Shown in pieces: positions 23,272 to 36,099 of a DNA stretch of 64,000 nucleotides. The stretch is from Marchantia polymorpha subsp. ruderalis. Its lineage: Eukaryota > Streptophyta > Marchantiopsida > Marchantiales > Marchantiaceae. Below the pieces are notes generated by a model. It had not been told where the DNA came from, did no database searches, and was given only the letters and a program-made list of their open reading frames with translations. Position numbers and translations under genes: made by a program. Position 1 is the stretch's first letter. The number at the start of each line of letters is the position of its first letter. The stretch covers positions 25,256,501 through 25,320,500 of the forward strand of contig AP031356.1 in assembly GCA_037833965.1 (NCBI GenBank), written 5' to 3'.

Positions 23272-26024
23272 GAACCATACCAATGTGGAGCACCTCCGAG
23301 ACAGCGCGGTCTCCACTATCACCTCATATACGATCATGTCAGTGGGTCCTTAGGATCCCGTTCCGAATTCGTGACCTGCGCATTTGCAGACGAGTTTTGA
23401 TACATTCTGTCTTATGATCACATCCTCTGGTACCGTGACTGCATTTCAGGCACTCAAGACCCACGGTAAGGCTAGCACTACTGCCGACATGAGAACTGCA
23501 ACTTCGATCGAGTCGATTGGTTGCACGTTAACTTTGCGCTCGATTTCGCTTCATCACCATCACTTTATATTATGGTTGTACATACATTATATGAGATTAG
23601 GTAGAGCTATATTTTTGTTGCCGAGAATTGATTCTTATCGAGAAGCCAGAAATCTGAAGCGTCTCTAGCAGTGACAGCCAAGGCATTGATGGGCAATATA
23701 AATTGTTTCTTTGAACCATGCGCTACTTTGGTTCTCAAGAGCAAACATAGCTCACAGCACATGTGCTATAGGTGGTCGTACCCAGCAGCTATCAAATGAA
23801 AGTGCTGTTGCTCGAAATTAGTTGAATACAATTTTACGAAATCGTTTCCTCTTCAATCCTGTACCTCGCCATCACCGACTACTTTGCTTTTATCTGGATA
23901 TACATGTCGAGCCACTGAAAGCTACGAATGGATAGTCTTGACGCCCAAGTAGCCTAACCTTGGCAGTACTCCAATTGTGTATCATTCGGACATTTTCGTT
24001 TCCTGTCAATTCACAGAACGATAAAGACCATTGCAATGTTGCAAATGTACAGACTGGATCGTACATCATGGAACGAAACTGACATGTGCACACTCTATTC
24101 TTGCAGTTACCGAGTGCAGAACCTTACAACTTGATGTCTGCCATATTATCGGTGGAAGTGTAAGGTAACCTAATATAACAATTATGCGTCATTATTGTGT
24201 CCTAAACTAAAATAGTCAACCTATCGTGTTTGAACTCATTGTGAATGTAGTTACGAAGTATTAATATAACGTAAACTAAAAGAAATTCAAGAGTGAAAAT
24301 AATTATCTTACTAATGTTTTTCAAATTGATTCGTACATTGGTTCTCAAAGTTCATAATATTGCTTCAAAACATTGACATTATCTATGTAAACACATCCAA
24401 GACCAAGCATTAAAATTTTTCAAATTCAATACTTCAAAAAATTAACCATCAAAAACTCATCAAAGATAAAACCAGGCTAAATCTACAAACAATCATCACT
24501 TAAAAATTTTAAAAGAAAAATGTTGTCCAAAATAGATTTAATAATTATCTGAAGGTATTTATGATGAACTCTTGTGCATTTTAAAAAACATGCCAAAAAA
24601 CTTCCTTAGCTTCATATAGCTCTACCGCTAAAGCAACAAATACTTGAACTAACTATAAACATAATTCCGCAATTGCTTCTGCTACACTTGCTGCCCACAT
24701 AAAACAATGATTAATGATCATTTATGCGATCAAGTAGATATCATGAATAACCCATTTAATTTATTGGTTTAAAACTAGATAATGGACATCTTTATAACAA
24801 AATGTATGTTGTGTTATTATATTGCTTAAAACATAAACATAAGTCATCTTTATTGTAGTTGGTAAGATAATGATTGATTAGGAATGTTAATCAATCAGTC
24901 AATCAATCCTAATCATTGAACTCCCAATCATCCTAATTTAGTATGATTGGAAACTCAATGTAAGATTGTTCATTGTCCACCATGAGTAATGATGGCAATT
25001 GCATAAAAATGCCACCTAGAGCCACTATTAATATTCGCCAACGTGCCACTATTAAGGGTTTGTGGCGCATTCCGTGAAGTGCCGTGGAACCAAGATGGTG
25101 ACACTCACTATTGACTATTCAATTTGTTGGCTTATGTTGAGCTATGCATCCAAAGAAGCGAACTACACCATTCTAGAAAAGCCACGAGGTGACATATGGT
25201 CTACGAGTGACCGATGTTGATACCAAGACGAATATGGACTACAGTGTTGTTTGCCGATTTTGTGAAATTTTTGGTAGAGAGTAACAAGCTGGAAGGAAAA
25301 GAAAGGCAACGAGAAATGCCCAGTACTACACAACTCTGTTTAGGCTTGAGAGCTATCGCAAGCACAACGAGACACAACACACGTCCAATTGGAGGGAGAA
25401 TCAAGCACTTGCGAATGACAAGAAGTGCAGCTTCTTTGACGGAGTAGTGCCAATCAAGAGTACTCTCCTTAACCACTTTAGGTTGGAAACTGTACCGTTA
25501 CTCTTCAAAATTGATGTGACCATTGTCAACACAATCATTGACAACATGTATTTCGATGTTGACGATGAGTGTGATTTGGACGAAAAAGCCAACAAAGTGG
25601 AGGTCGCTCTCTGCAGAGATGGTTGCCGCCATCCGGACTTGACCCTTCGGAAATCTAGAAGCGAGCTTTGAGTATCTTCGTTCCGGTCCAAGATTCTTCT
25701 CTAAAGAATAATGAAAATGCTCATGTTGATGCGTACAAGGTAACAATCAAGAACAACTCCTTGTTTGATATTCTATATATTTATTTGTGTATGCAAAGCA
25801 GTAAACAAAAAATGCATCGTTTTGAAACGATTTTGCTTGACATGCAAGAGATACCCTACGTCTAGTGTATGTCTAGAAAATTAAGGTCATGTTAGCCGTA
25901 CTTAGATATCAAATAGATTAAAATCGATCAATGACAATGAAGAATACAATCTTCTGAAGAATATGAGTGTACATTCAGGTCGGATTCGGAGGATACAGAT
26001 GTCACCTTGAAGACGAAGATATAT
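23272..26024. other. Intergenic DNA, AT-rich, no recognised gene
   Basis: 3' flank of EXO paralog 4, then AT-rich sequence (24.2-25.1 kb). A 74-aa plus frame (25447-25671) and a 96-aa minus frame (25401-25691) overlap at 25.4-25.7 kb. The plus one is acidic (DVDDECDLDEKA), but it matches nothing I recognise and has no clear gene context. Confidence 0.45.
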
Positions 26025-26078
26025 ACAGAAGTTGTATGGACGTAAATTCTCTATAAGTGACGTCCATACAACTTCTGT
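26025..26078. repeat. Perfect 19-bp inverted repeat with 16-nt loop
   Basis: Arms 26025-26043 and 26060-26078 are exact reverse complements (acagaagttgtatggacgt), separated by 16 nt. An RNA copy would form a perfect 19-bp stem. No TIR-type flanking duplication is visible. It could be a small foldback element, a terminator-like structure or a small-RNA precursor. Confidence 0.9.
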
Positions 26079-26480
26079 TTAAGTGAAAAATCACTTCTTC
26101 ATCGGTGAATTCTCATAAGATAAGTGTGGAGATCATGTAGAGAGCTCTCTTTGCCCGAAAAGCTTTAACATCAGTTGCTGCTAGGCATGTAGGCCTGATC
26201 TTCATCAGGTACACTAATTACTATCGAGTTCCTGTGAATGACCAACCGTCTGTATCTCGAAATGTGATTCATCCCCGTAGAGGCAAATCTGTGCGTAACT
26301 GGACCACAGGGGACACCGCAAGGTTCATGTATCACCGTCCAACGCATATGGGAAGTCATACGCTGATTTACCGATATGATGTTTGTATGGATCATTGGCA
26401 CTCGCCTTTTCCTTGGTCCCGTCCCACTTGAGATTCGATTTATTCCGACAGTAACTTCAGAGGAGGTTTGTAAGTTTTGC

Positions 26481-26507
26481 ATATATATATATATATATAT
26501 ATATATA
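26481..26507. repeat. (AT)n microsatellite
   Basis: 27 bp of uninterrupted alternating A and T. A similar run occurs at 38122-38144. Confidence 0.95.
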
Positions 26508-26993
26508 ACTGTCATCACAAAAAAAACATACATACCAATCATAATTATATGTTATAATATATATATTTCTGAAAGAGTAATTATAATGTTCACATTATTC
26601 ATCATGTCATAATAAATCGTACTAAAATTGACATAGATGTGTTTTAAGTATTTCAAGTTCTCATACTACTCTCTGTAAAAGAACTCGTTTTCTAAGCCTC
26701 AAAAAAGAATGTCTATGTCTAACTCTTCAAATGAACGTCTTTTCCTAAGTTCGTGACATATGCACGCCGGAGTCCAAAAATTACCAATTGTTTGCAATGC
26801 TCGAATTAGTCTATAAACACGATCGATATCCCATATTGGAGTCTCTATGAAACTCTGAATGGAAGTTACAATGTCATGATGGTGCAATGTTAAAGTTCAC
26901 CGCTAGGAGTCAGATCTCCTCTTGCTTAGTCACTAGCATGGCTCACGAGGAGCCCTCCCTCCACCTTTTTGCCCACCGGCGTTCACTCCTCAG

Positions 26994-29900
26994 ACTCAGA
27001 GCTGCTGGGGCCTCTGGCACCAACATCTACCACAAGGTCGAGGTCAGCCACCTCCAGCCGACAGGATCTCAGAATCTGCACATTGCAGCTCCAGAAGAGC
27101 AGAGGTAAGCCTGGACCGACTGCGGCGCGGAGTCCGAGTTTGGAATCTCTGAAGTCGCTTCTCATCGCGAAGAAATCGTGCTCTGTGCACAATTTGGACG
27201 ACAAAGTGCTTCACTGCAAAGCCAGTCTGGCTTGTCGGACTGGATGCTCAGCAAAAGCCCCCAATCACACCGCCCTCGAAGATGTCTTTATGGTAAGACG
27301 TGTAGACTAAGGAGGGGGGGTGATACATAAAGGCTCGACATCTGCCCTCTAGCTCCCCTCGGTTCTCATCAGTGCAGCCATCGTGTGTGCCCCTTTCCAC
27401 TTTTGCTTTTAAATTGGTCGCAGAACTCCTCCAACTCAGGCCTCACTGGAGTTGATGGATTTTGCCTTATGGTGACTTATATTTCCAAGGATGTGATGTG
27501 ATCTCATATGTGCTCTTGTGTCAGTTTCGATGGGTTGATGATGGACGTATGAGAATATCCGGGAGAATATTTACAGTCCGAATTTCGATCACGTCCGCAT
27601 TAGGTCGTGACGCATCTTGATGCAGTTCTTGAACTCATTATCTTCCTCCTCCTTCGCATGCATAACTTTTTTCGCTGCCAGGTGGGGTTCAGTGAGAATG
27701 ATTATCGTATTTTGTCTTCCTTACGACTTCCTTGATTTCAGGATGGACCAGCAATCCTGAGTGTGACCGTCGCCGTCCGACCATTTTGAAGGAGCTCAGG
27801 AGAAAACGTCTTCGCATTGTTGCCAGACGTGCGATCTAGACGCCCATTCATATTCTTCAATCTCTGGGTACAGGATTTGATATGCTTGTATCGATGATGA
27901 TACTGCACAGGCTGTCTACCTAACCTAATTTCACGTTGACGAGATTTTTTACGGTTTTCCGTAAGAAGTTCTTGCCTATACCATCAGAACTATTGATGCT
28001 GCTGTGCCCTACGGAAATTGGGTCGACGTAATCGATCCACCGTAAGGTCATCACTGCCTTCGAAGCCAGACGATTCGCCTGACACCAGTCCACAATGCAT
28101 AGACTTCAGTCCATGCTAGATGAAATCGAGAAGCTGGATGGATTGGCCCCGAGGGTCAATAGTCCTCAACCTCCGCTAGTTTTGAACGAATTTACTAGCG
28201 TCGAAGCCGTCATTTCAAATATGGAATTGGAGCTGGATGATTTGGATCCCGAAGGAGAATCGTCTCCAGAAAGAAAGTTTATCCGACGACACCTGGAACA
28301 ACTTATAAAGGTACAAACCCCAAATAAAAAGCCTCCAATATCATCTTCGAATCAGGCAACTAGTTCATGGAACAATCCGAAATCTTACACCTCTTACCAC
28401 AAGGGACCTCGCATATCCTTATTCTGCACATTCAGGGTTGGCTTCATTGGTGGAATGACTTGTGAAGATGAGGATTCCATCTTATTTCACATTCTCCAGG
28501 TTTTACGTATCCATCGGAGAAGAGTTTATTGTAATTTGTACAGATAGGTTTACGTTTGTACGAGGAGCTTGTCGTAGTGAGGGAAAGGGTGTCCGGTTTC
28601 CTCTAATTCATTCCAATCAACCTCATATTCTGTGCGTGGGTCGCCAAGTAGCACTCGACTCGATAGCACTCTGTGCACCGTATGAGTGTAGGTTTGCAAG
28701 ATCTGGCTCCGGCTTTTCAGAGAAGTGATTTAGCTTCAAGGGATGCTTGTTGCGAAGCCCTAATTTGAATACCCTCTCTCTGTCTAAATACACTTGCGAC
28801 AAGAATCAAAATTCTGACCACCATGAAACATCCGTATTCACAACTCGTACTCATGATCACTCTGTCAGTGACTGCGCGAGAAAATAGAATTGGAAGAAGC
28901 CTTCATGGTCGGTCTGCCAGAGGATATGCATAGACTGTAGTTCATGACTGGTTCGAGCTCTACTGTGGAATTCCTTTCACGAATATGTTGTAGGAACCCT
29001 TGGGATCGGAGTTAGATGGAACACAACCTTTCTATTGTGTAGCCCCATAATGTAATAGTTAAGCCACTTGACTTTGGATCCCCGACTCAAACTTCCATGA
29101 GGCCTTCTGTGAGAAGCTTGTCGCAGCCGTCTTTGAGCCGATTCATGTGGAAGCTTGATAGAATGCAAAGCGCGTAGTTAAAAAATGAATGTTGTTTCAA
29201 AGCTTTGCGGACGCTGAGCAGTTCTATTGCTCTGGTTTAGGAACGGAAGCAGAAGTCCACAGTCCATTTTTCCAACTTCTTGCTCGTTGCAGGTTTCTGC
29301 TTTTCCGGCTGTTCCTCCAACTGTTTGGATGCGTAATTACGTAATCTGTGATCTGATTTGAGTCCACAAGTAGTGACCAACCACGCATCAATTACTGGAA
29401 AGCTTGCAGGTTTTACTTACACGTGAGTGTGTCCTGATTCAAGAGATCGTTCCCTCTGGTCTCACATCTCTTCAGGTTGTGTAACTCTCTGGATAAACTT
29501 AGTGGAAGTACCTTCCGAGGCTTTCTCAATCGATTCTAAAGTACTTTTTTAATCAGCATCACCCGCTACGATCAGCAACTAACTAACGTGCTTTGTTCTT
29601 GGTCTCGAAGGTGGCAAGTGCAACAGAAACGAAGATCAGAGACTTGCAGGACGAGGTGAAAGAGAAGAGTGAAATCATCCACCTACTGCAGGAGACAGTT
29701 GGGTCTGCACTCGCTCTCCCTCTTCATAATATCTCAGCAAATCGGGCCAAATGCAGTCAAAGTCAACTACTAGTTCTTGCCAAATTGAATACTACTAATA
29801 TTTCCAGTTGCTTTGGCGAGACACCAATCAGATCTCCCACGTTTTGATGAGGAAGTGATTTTGGAGAGTGATCCCAATACCTCGCAGTCGTAAACACTGC

Positions 29901-30679
29901 AATATCTTCCCCATTCATGCCCCAACGTGTTAACGTTGATAGGTTGATATGCGTATAAGATTCGTATGAGTTGCCCACATGAGCTGAATTCTACTTTCAT
30001 TCTTTGACATGGATATGAGAGGCACCCTGAGAGTCCATGTTTAACTTCATGGATGTTATGACGGTCTATACAGTCCAGAAAATACGGAACGCTTTACATG
30101 CCTCGAGTGCTCAAGCGATAATGGTTCCACGAATGAAATCAGGTAAATAACATGCGGGAGAAGAAGCCTAAAACAAAGGGCTCGACACAGAGGAGTTGTT
30201 CTCCTGCACAGAGTACCTCGTCGAGAAAGAGGGCAGTTCCTGCAGCCGGTTCGTCCGAATGCAGCAGATGTAAGGGGAATGTTCAAGAAGCAGAAGATGC
30301 AGTGAGCTGCATAGAACCCTTCGCCAATAAGGTCTTCGAAGTCACGAGACAGAAGGTCATCAATAAAAATAATTATTCTTTCCAAATGCCGCCTGAACCT
30401 GGACCTTGGAGAACGGCGACGGACAGATCACAGGGCATCTGGGATCGAGAGATAATAGAAAAGTTGGAAGACCATGTCAAACTTTCAAAGGAAGTGGAAA
30501 TTCTCAGGAGAAAGCTTGAAGAATACAAGCAAGTGTTGTCTACTAGTGAGTATCAACGAGGCAGTGCTCAGGCCACCGTACAAAACCTGAAAGAGGAGGT
30601 GAAAAGATGTCGAGAAGCTCTGGAGCAAAAGGACAGACTCCGCAAGAAGAAGAAGGCCAAACCCTCTCTTCGCAAGTAA
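26994..30679 (+). CDS. Multi-exon gene for an unrecognised charged, coiled-coil-type protein
   Basis: I infer a plus-strand gene from linked open segments with splice signals. Exon A (about 26994-27292) follows a pyrimidine-rich acceptor and ends ATG|gtaaga. Exon B (28089-28310, AG|TCC to AAG|gtacaa) is in the same phase and acidic (DEIEKLDGLAP, ELELDDLDPEGESSPE). Exon C (from 29611 to 29697 or 29702) gives IRDLQDEVKEKSEIIHLLQE, a heptad-like helix. The main 3' exon (from about 30143-30214 to 30679) carries two CxxC/CxRC-type pairs, then a long charged helix (DHVKLSKEVEILRRKLEEY) and a lysine-rich end stopping at TAA 30677-30679. The start codon is not settled (an ATG at 26938 is in another frame, and a strong donor lies inside exon A at 27105), nor are the junctions between 29.70 and 30.21 kb. 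I do not recognise the family; the composition suggests a structural or scaffold protein. Confidence 0.4.
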
Positions 30680-30923
30680 GCAATGAAACTCACCCAATCT
30701 TCTTCAATATACCGAAGAAAATCCCTTATTCTTGAAACGCAATAAGTCTGAGCTGTAGTTTGCTTCTGAATTATTGTGAGATACCCATCAATGAACAAAT
30801 TTTAGTCGCACGGGTACGTCTTAATTAGCACATGTTATTGAAAGCCGCAAGCCCATGGTTATCGCTCTCTGGGTGGCCTTTGCAAGTGACTCTTCCAATG
30901 CAACTTTGTCATCATTGTGCGTC

Positions 30924-31123
30924 AAAAGTCCGATGAATTGCTCTCACGAATGAAATGGTTTGCTCACCATGAACTGGTAACTGAAATTGCCAGAAGTGGG
31001 AAAAAACAAATGGCGCAACTGATTATCAAGGTGTGCAAATTGGAGAACGTGGACACAGCAGCTTCGAATTCAATTATAACTCAAAGCAGTGATCCTCCTG
31101 TCAGCATGATACTTTCTAGCTGA
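30924..31123 (+). CDS. Possible alternative 3' exon of the coiled-coil gene
   Basis: After an AG acceptor (caaaag|TCC) the frame reads SDELLSRMKWFAHHELVTEI and continues as an amphipathic, helix-prone segment to a TGA at 31121-31123 (66 aa). It could be joined in phase from a donor inside the preceding exon at 30598 (GAG|gtgaaa), but not from the stronger donor-like AA|gtaagc at the stop codon of that exon. It is therefore either an alternative last exon of the same gene or a chance frame. Confidence 0.3.
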
Positions 31124-34100
31124 GATATTCCAGTGGCCCAGACACACGATCCAAGACACGCAAACCAAGTCAAAAAAATTTAGACTCACAATCATAATCT
31201 CTGATTTTTTGTTTTTGCTATAATACTGCTTAATTTTTCCCCTTTTGCACATTTACTGAAACTTCGCACACATCCAGTGTCGTAGGGGTTCGGTCTTATG
31301 ACTCACTACTGCCCTAACAATTGGATGAACTAAATATGAATTCTTTAAGATTTATTATCTCTCACCAGTAGTCTTCCACGGTTTTACGGCCAGTTATTGT
31401 CATCGGATGGTGGCCGATCTGCTCTTTCTAAGATCCAATGCGTGGACAGGAACGCTTGTCCATCATGATGCCACAATGCGGGACTACTTACTACCTCTTC
31501 ATGGCCCTGCATGTCACCTGTCTTAAGTTTTCTTTCTCTTACCTCCAATCTCTTTCGTTTGGATGACTCGCCACCAGCAGGCATTTGTGGTTTCTGCATC
31601 GTGTTCTTCTTTTCTTGTTCCCAAAATACAATTTCTTGTTGCTCACCTCTCGCCTACAGCTTTGTGTATCTCGGCCCCAATTCCTCTGCTCTAGTGGATT
31701 TTACATGTATATATATCGATCTAAGCGGGTTAAAAAAATAAATTTATAACGTTCTGCTTGATCCCTTCAGGCGAACTCTGCAGGTAACTTACAGGCAATT
31801 TCTTTTCACTCAAGAACACCTTGTACATCAGAAGGCACAAGGAACCCAAAAGACGAGAAGGGTTTTCCACTATACTACCAAAACATGGAACTCGTGGCTG
31901 CTCACATCACGCAGCTAGAAGAATTCTTGTCTATCAGAATGGTGTAGATCTATTCAAACGCAACGTTTACATGAGAGGAGATCAACGTCGCTCAGGGATG
32001 TCGTCAACGAGCTCTGTATAACCAGGTGCTACATTAGGGTAGGCATGAAGGTAGAACGCATGAACCGAAGGACGCAAAAATCTTGCCAAGGAGATCATTA
32101 CACTTCAATATTCTAGCTGCTCCCATCTACCGTACTCCGCAGAAATTACATTAGATGAAGGAATCAATGATCCGGCTTCTCCCATTTAGAAAAATCTTAC
32201 CCAAGACGCAGAGAAATTGACAACCTGACAGGTAATGAAGTCAGATCTAGTTGATTTTGAGTCCTGCAAACCCGAGAGTTACTCGATCCAAGTTTTCACC
32301 TCGTTTACAGATTATGATTACTCAAGATCAACTTCTAGAGGAAGGTATGGATCTCGAGTCGACGGTAGATCGCCACCGACCTTAACACGTTGTCAAGTTG
32401 ATTTAGGCCTTAAACCCTAATGAGCTAAACCATGGCGGTCAGATTGCATATGGGAGAAGAGCGTATTAGTAAATGAGAGTTCTGTTTGAGAGATTCACAG
32501 AGCCGACGTGTCGAAACGGTTTCTGTACGAAGATAAAAGAGAAGCCACGAGTTGCATTCCTGCCGAATCGATCTTGAAACTTTTTCGGTATAAGTTAATT
32601 CGTAGAACAAACCCAGGTATTTACTCCTCCAATTCCACTCTTGGAGTGATTCTGTAGATGTTATTAAAACGTAGATCTTGTGCTGAGTGCATCAACCTCT
32701 AAAAATGAATTACCTCCGGTTGGTGAAATATGAGTCTCTACGCACAAGTCTCCTTAGACAACATGCCTATGATCATTCTCAAAGTTGAGAAAAGCTGTAG
32801 ATTATCCCCTTTTCAGCTTCCCTTCGGTCCATTTTCAATTCATTGAGAAGATATGTCAGTCTTAAACTCGAAAGATTCAGACTGGCATATCTCCTCAGCT
32901 AAATATAATTCACGGCTTGACTATGCTCGAAAGGAGGTAGACGATAGACATCAAGGTCTCTGTCCATTCTAGAGGGAAGACTGAATTATCTTCTGTGTAT
33001 TCTCCTTGATCTTCCGTTTCATCTGGTCGTGCAGTTTTTTTTCATTGAGTATTCAAGCTAAAAAACAAATTTGATTGTACTCTACCTCGATGTGTAAATT
33101 AAATGGGAGTTCCGGTGGTGTTCTTAACTTTCACATTTTGTTCGTCTTCTTTAGTTCTAATAGCAAACCTTTCCTAAATATTGCAACCTTCTTGTAGTTG
33201 TCTTCATCCCTGTCACAGTTCTGCATACACTGCAGTAGTCAATGGGCGGAGGGTCGATTCAGAAATCCTGACTTTCAATTTGATCATGACTGTAATTCAC
33301 ATGAATGCGGTTAACTATTGGTACCAAGTAGTACAGAATGGGAAGACTGCATCACTCGTGTAGGGATGTAAATCTCGTAGCATGGTGCTTGGCCCCAAGA
33401 GCATCACAATGACATATTTCTTATTGTTTAATATCCAAATGAATCGTTCAACATACTCAAAAGCATCCTAAGTAAGATGCATCACTTTATGTGATTAGTC
33501 TCTTATGAATTGCAACAACATGCACTTTTTCGGAGCAATGAATATACACGGTTTTCTTGTCAGATTTCTGGCCACGATCCGAACAGTGAACTTAAACCAT
33601 CAACAAATACCGAAAGGACTATAAATGAGATGTTAAATTATCCTGCTATCATATGCCTCGAATAATCTAAAAAGGGAACACCGTACATTTATGATCCTTG
33701 CAAGCTAAGCAAACGTAAGATTTTCTAGACCTGAAAAAAGAACGTAATGGATATTGAGCCGGCCTCTTAGGGTCATACTCTTCATCGTATAAATAAGCCT
33801 ATTTTATTAACAAAACTTATTGTATAATCTTATGTTAAGCTTATAACATAAGAATAACAGAAGAAGGCAGATTATTGGGTGCTAGGTGATGACAGGAAAA
33901 GCTTCATAATCCGAGAAGATAGAGTTAGCTGCACCCTTCTACAACAAGGTCCAAACGACAAAGATGTAACTGTATGGCAAACGAATAAAATTTTGAAAAT
34001 GCATGGCTGCTTGTCTAAACTTAAATGACCTCCACTATATTAAACAGCACACTAAAGGGATTGATCCAAGCTTGATCGTATGCAAGATACGTCAGATCAT

Positions 34101-35782
34101 CGAAAAATTTGACAGCAGTGATTTGTTTTCATCTCGTCTGATAGCATGCTACATCTCATTGGTGATGGAGAGTTCTGAAACTTTTGATCTCTTCCCCGGA
34201 ATTCATGATGGAAAAAGCTGAAATTGCTAATCTCTTCTACTCTTGTCCACAATATGCACTAGTTTTCATCCTTGCTCTCATAGCAATTGTGAAGATCAAG
34301 TTGATCTTCGAAGCACATCCAACATGCACTGGGACAAAAGAGATTGTTTCACTGAAATTCGAAGTACATACATATCCGTTATTGTATATTGATCAAAGAA
34401 ATATACATATATCAATAAAAATTTAGAAATAGCTTGATGTATGAAATTAAGTGGTGAAATTAAATAAGGTTAGAAGTAAACAAGTTGAATTTACACGATC
34501 ACCGTTTTGTAAATTAACGTAGACATTACATCAAAGTTGATGATGCAAGTCAATGAAGTCTGGTTCTCCGTACATGTCGTAAAGAGAGTAGTCACACATT
34601 ACAGATATTTCATGCATAGCTCTGAAATTTTTTACATCGTGCTTATCGTTGACGCCAAACTTTAGGCGTCTGAAAAAGACAGAATCTTTGCGACGTTGAG
34701 AAGGGAATACTTGAATAGTCGATTTTGCAGCTCATACTAATCACGAGTTACGTTGTGCCATATATCTCTGTTGAAAATTATTCGGTCATCACACTTTCAT
34801 CCACAAGTGTATACATCTCATCACATCTTGAAAGCTGCTTCATGTGAAATCTCTTAGTCAGTTGAATAGCAGTTTGAAAACAGATGCGAGGGGATGGACA
34901 GACTTCGTGGGAGGCACACTTGTGTGGATTGAACTTCGAGAAAAGGTGTGCAAGGGCAGATTTTGCACTCTTTACAGCATGCCCCTGAACTTAGGACATC
35001 AAGTCCTTAACAAACTACTGTGGTGATACAATGTCATATTCCAAGATTAATGAGGAATAAACTCATTAATGTATACAACCTCACTGAAGTATCTACACTG
35101 AAACAACCACTCACATACTGTGTATCCATTTCACGCCCAACTTGAAACGACCTATACTCCACAGAAGCGTAATTTAGTGTTGGACATTCTACTGATAAAA
35201 TATTGTATTAATTTCCAATTAGTGCATACACCCTACAATATATAAGTTTCAGGTCGGCCTGGGTGTACGTCCGGACGAATCTCAATCTACCCTCCAGCTC
35301 TTGGTAGATGTCCGTGCAATATCTTTGGGTCAGGCATGTCGTGAGCTTCGCATACTCGGAAAATGAGCCCCTGTTGGCAGCAGTGTCATACGAAGCATAA
35401 AGACTTCAAATCATTCACTCTGCTGCTCTTGAGCTTGACTTCGAGCTCCAAAAGTGACTTGTCCGCTGTCGTGCTCCAAAAGTGACTCACAGTACAGGGC
35501 TACGGTGATGCCCCAACGCGTGCCAGTTCTTGCTTCCAACATTGGTGGGCAGACATTCTTCAGTCACTCTGCTTGACGTGGCTTTGGAACGGCCTTGTAC
35601 TCAAATGCATTGATGTCCACTTTTAGTTGAAAGGCCTGCGCATTGCACAAGCATGGTAGTTACAGAATTCGACTCGGTAACGACGAAGTAATTATTTACT
35701 TTCATCAGAATTCAGGTGCAATATAAGTGCTGCAGTCCGTGCCATTCTCAAAGAAAGGTCTGACTCCAGCTACAACACCAAT
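31124..35782. other. No recognised gene
   Basis: Mixed-composition intergenic DNA. Frames are at most 80 aa. A 71-aa minus frame at 31384-31599 is Lys/Arg/Glu-rich (SSKRKRLEVRERKLK) and might be an exon, but I could not find partners. An AAACCCTAA telo-box-like motif occurs near 32411. No repeat structure stands out. Confidence 0.4.
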
Positions 35783-36056
35783 TCAAGGAACAGCTCTACT
35801 TCGCCTCATGGACACTAATTGATCACCTTCACAACCGTGAGAGCGGATCATGTACAAACGTGCAAGGCAATTTGAAGCTCTCAGTGTAAACTCATCATTT
35901 TGTTCACACACCTTGAGCTCTTCTTCCAGATCAATGTGCTTCTTCTTCTTGGATTCAAAATCAGCCAGAGGCCCTTCCCGGGACAAAGACCGCTGCTGGG
36001 CTATGGCTTCCCACTGCCGATCGTCACGTGCATTTGCAACATCTTTCCTGTGAACC
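35783..36056 (-). CDS. Possible terminal exon of an unknown minus-strand gene
   Basis: After an acceptor-like sequence on the minus strand (tgtgggttcacag, ending at about 36057) the frame reads RKDVANARDDRQWEAIAQQR and then a charged helix around FESKKKKHIDLEEELKVCEQ, ending at a stop at 35783-35785 (about 90 aa). The amphipathic composition is unlike chance frames nearby. I could not identify the upstream exon or the family, so this is a weak candidate. Confidence 0.25.
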
Positions 36057-36099
36057 CACAGGAAGTACAACCACATAAAATCAAGTTCCCACACAAGGG

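Noticed and set aside
22774..23337. 187-aa minus-strand frame
   Set aside because: Antisense shadow of EXO paralog 4.
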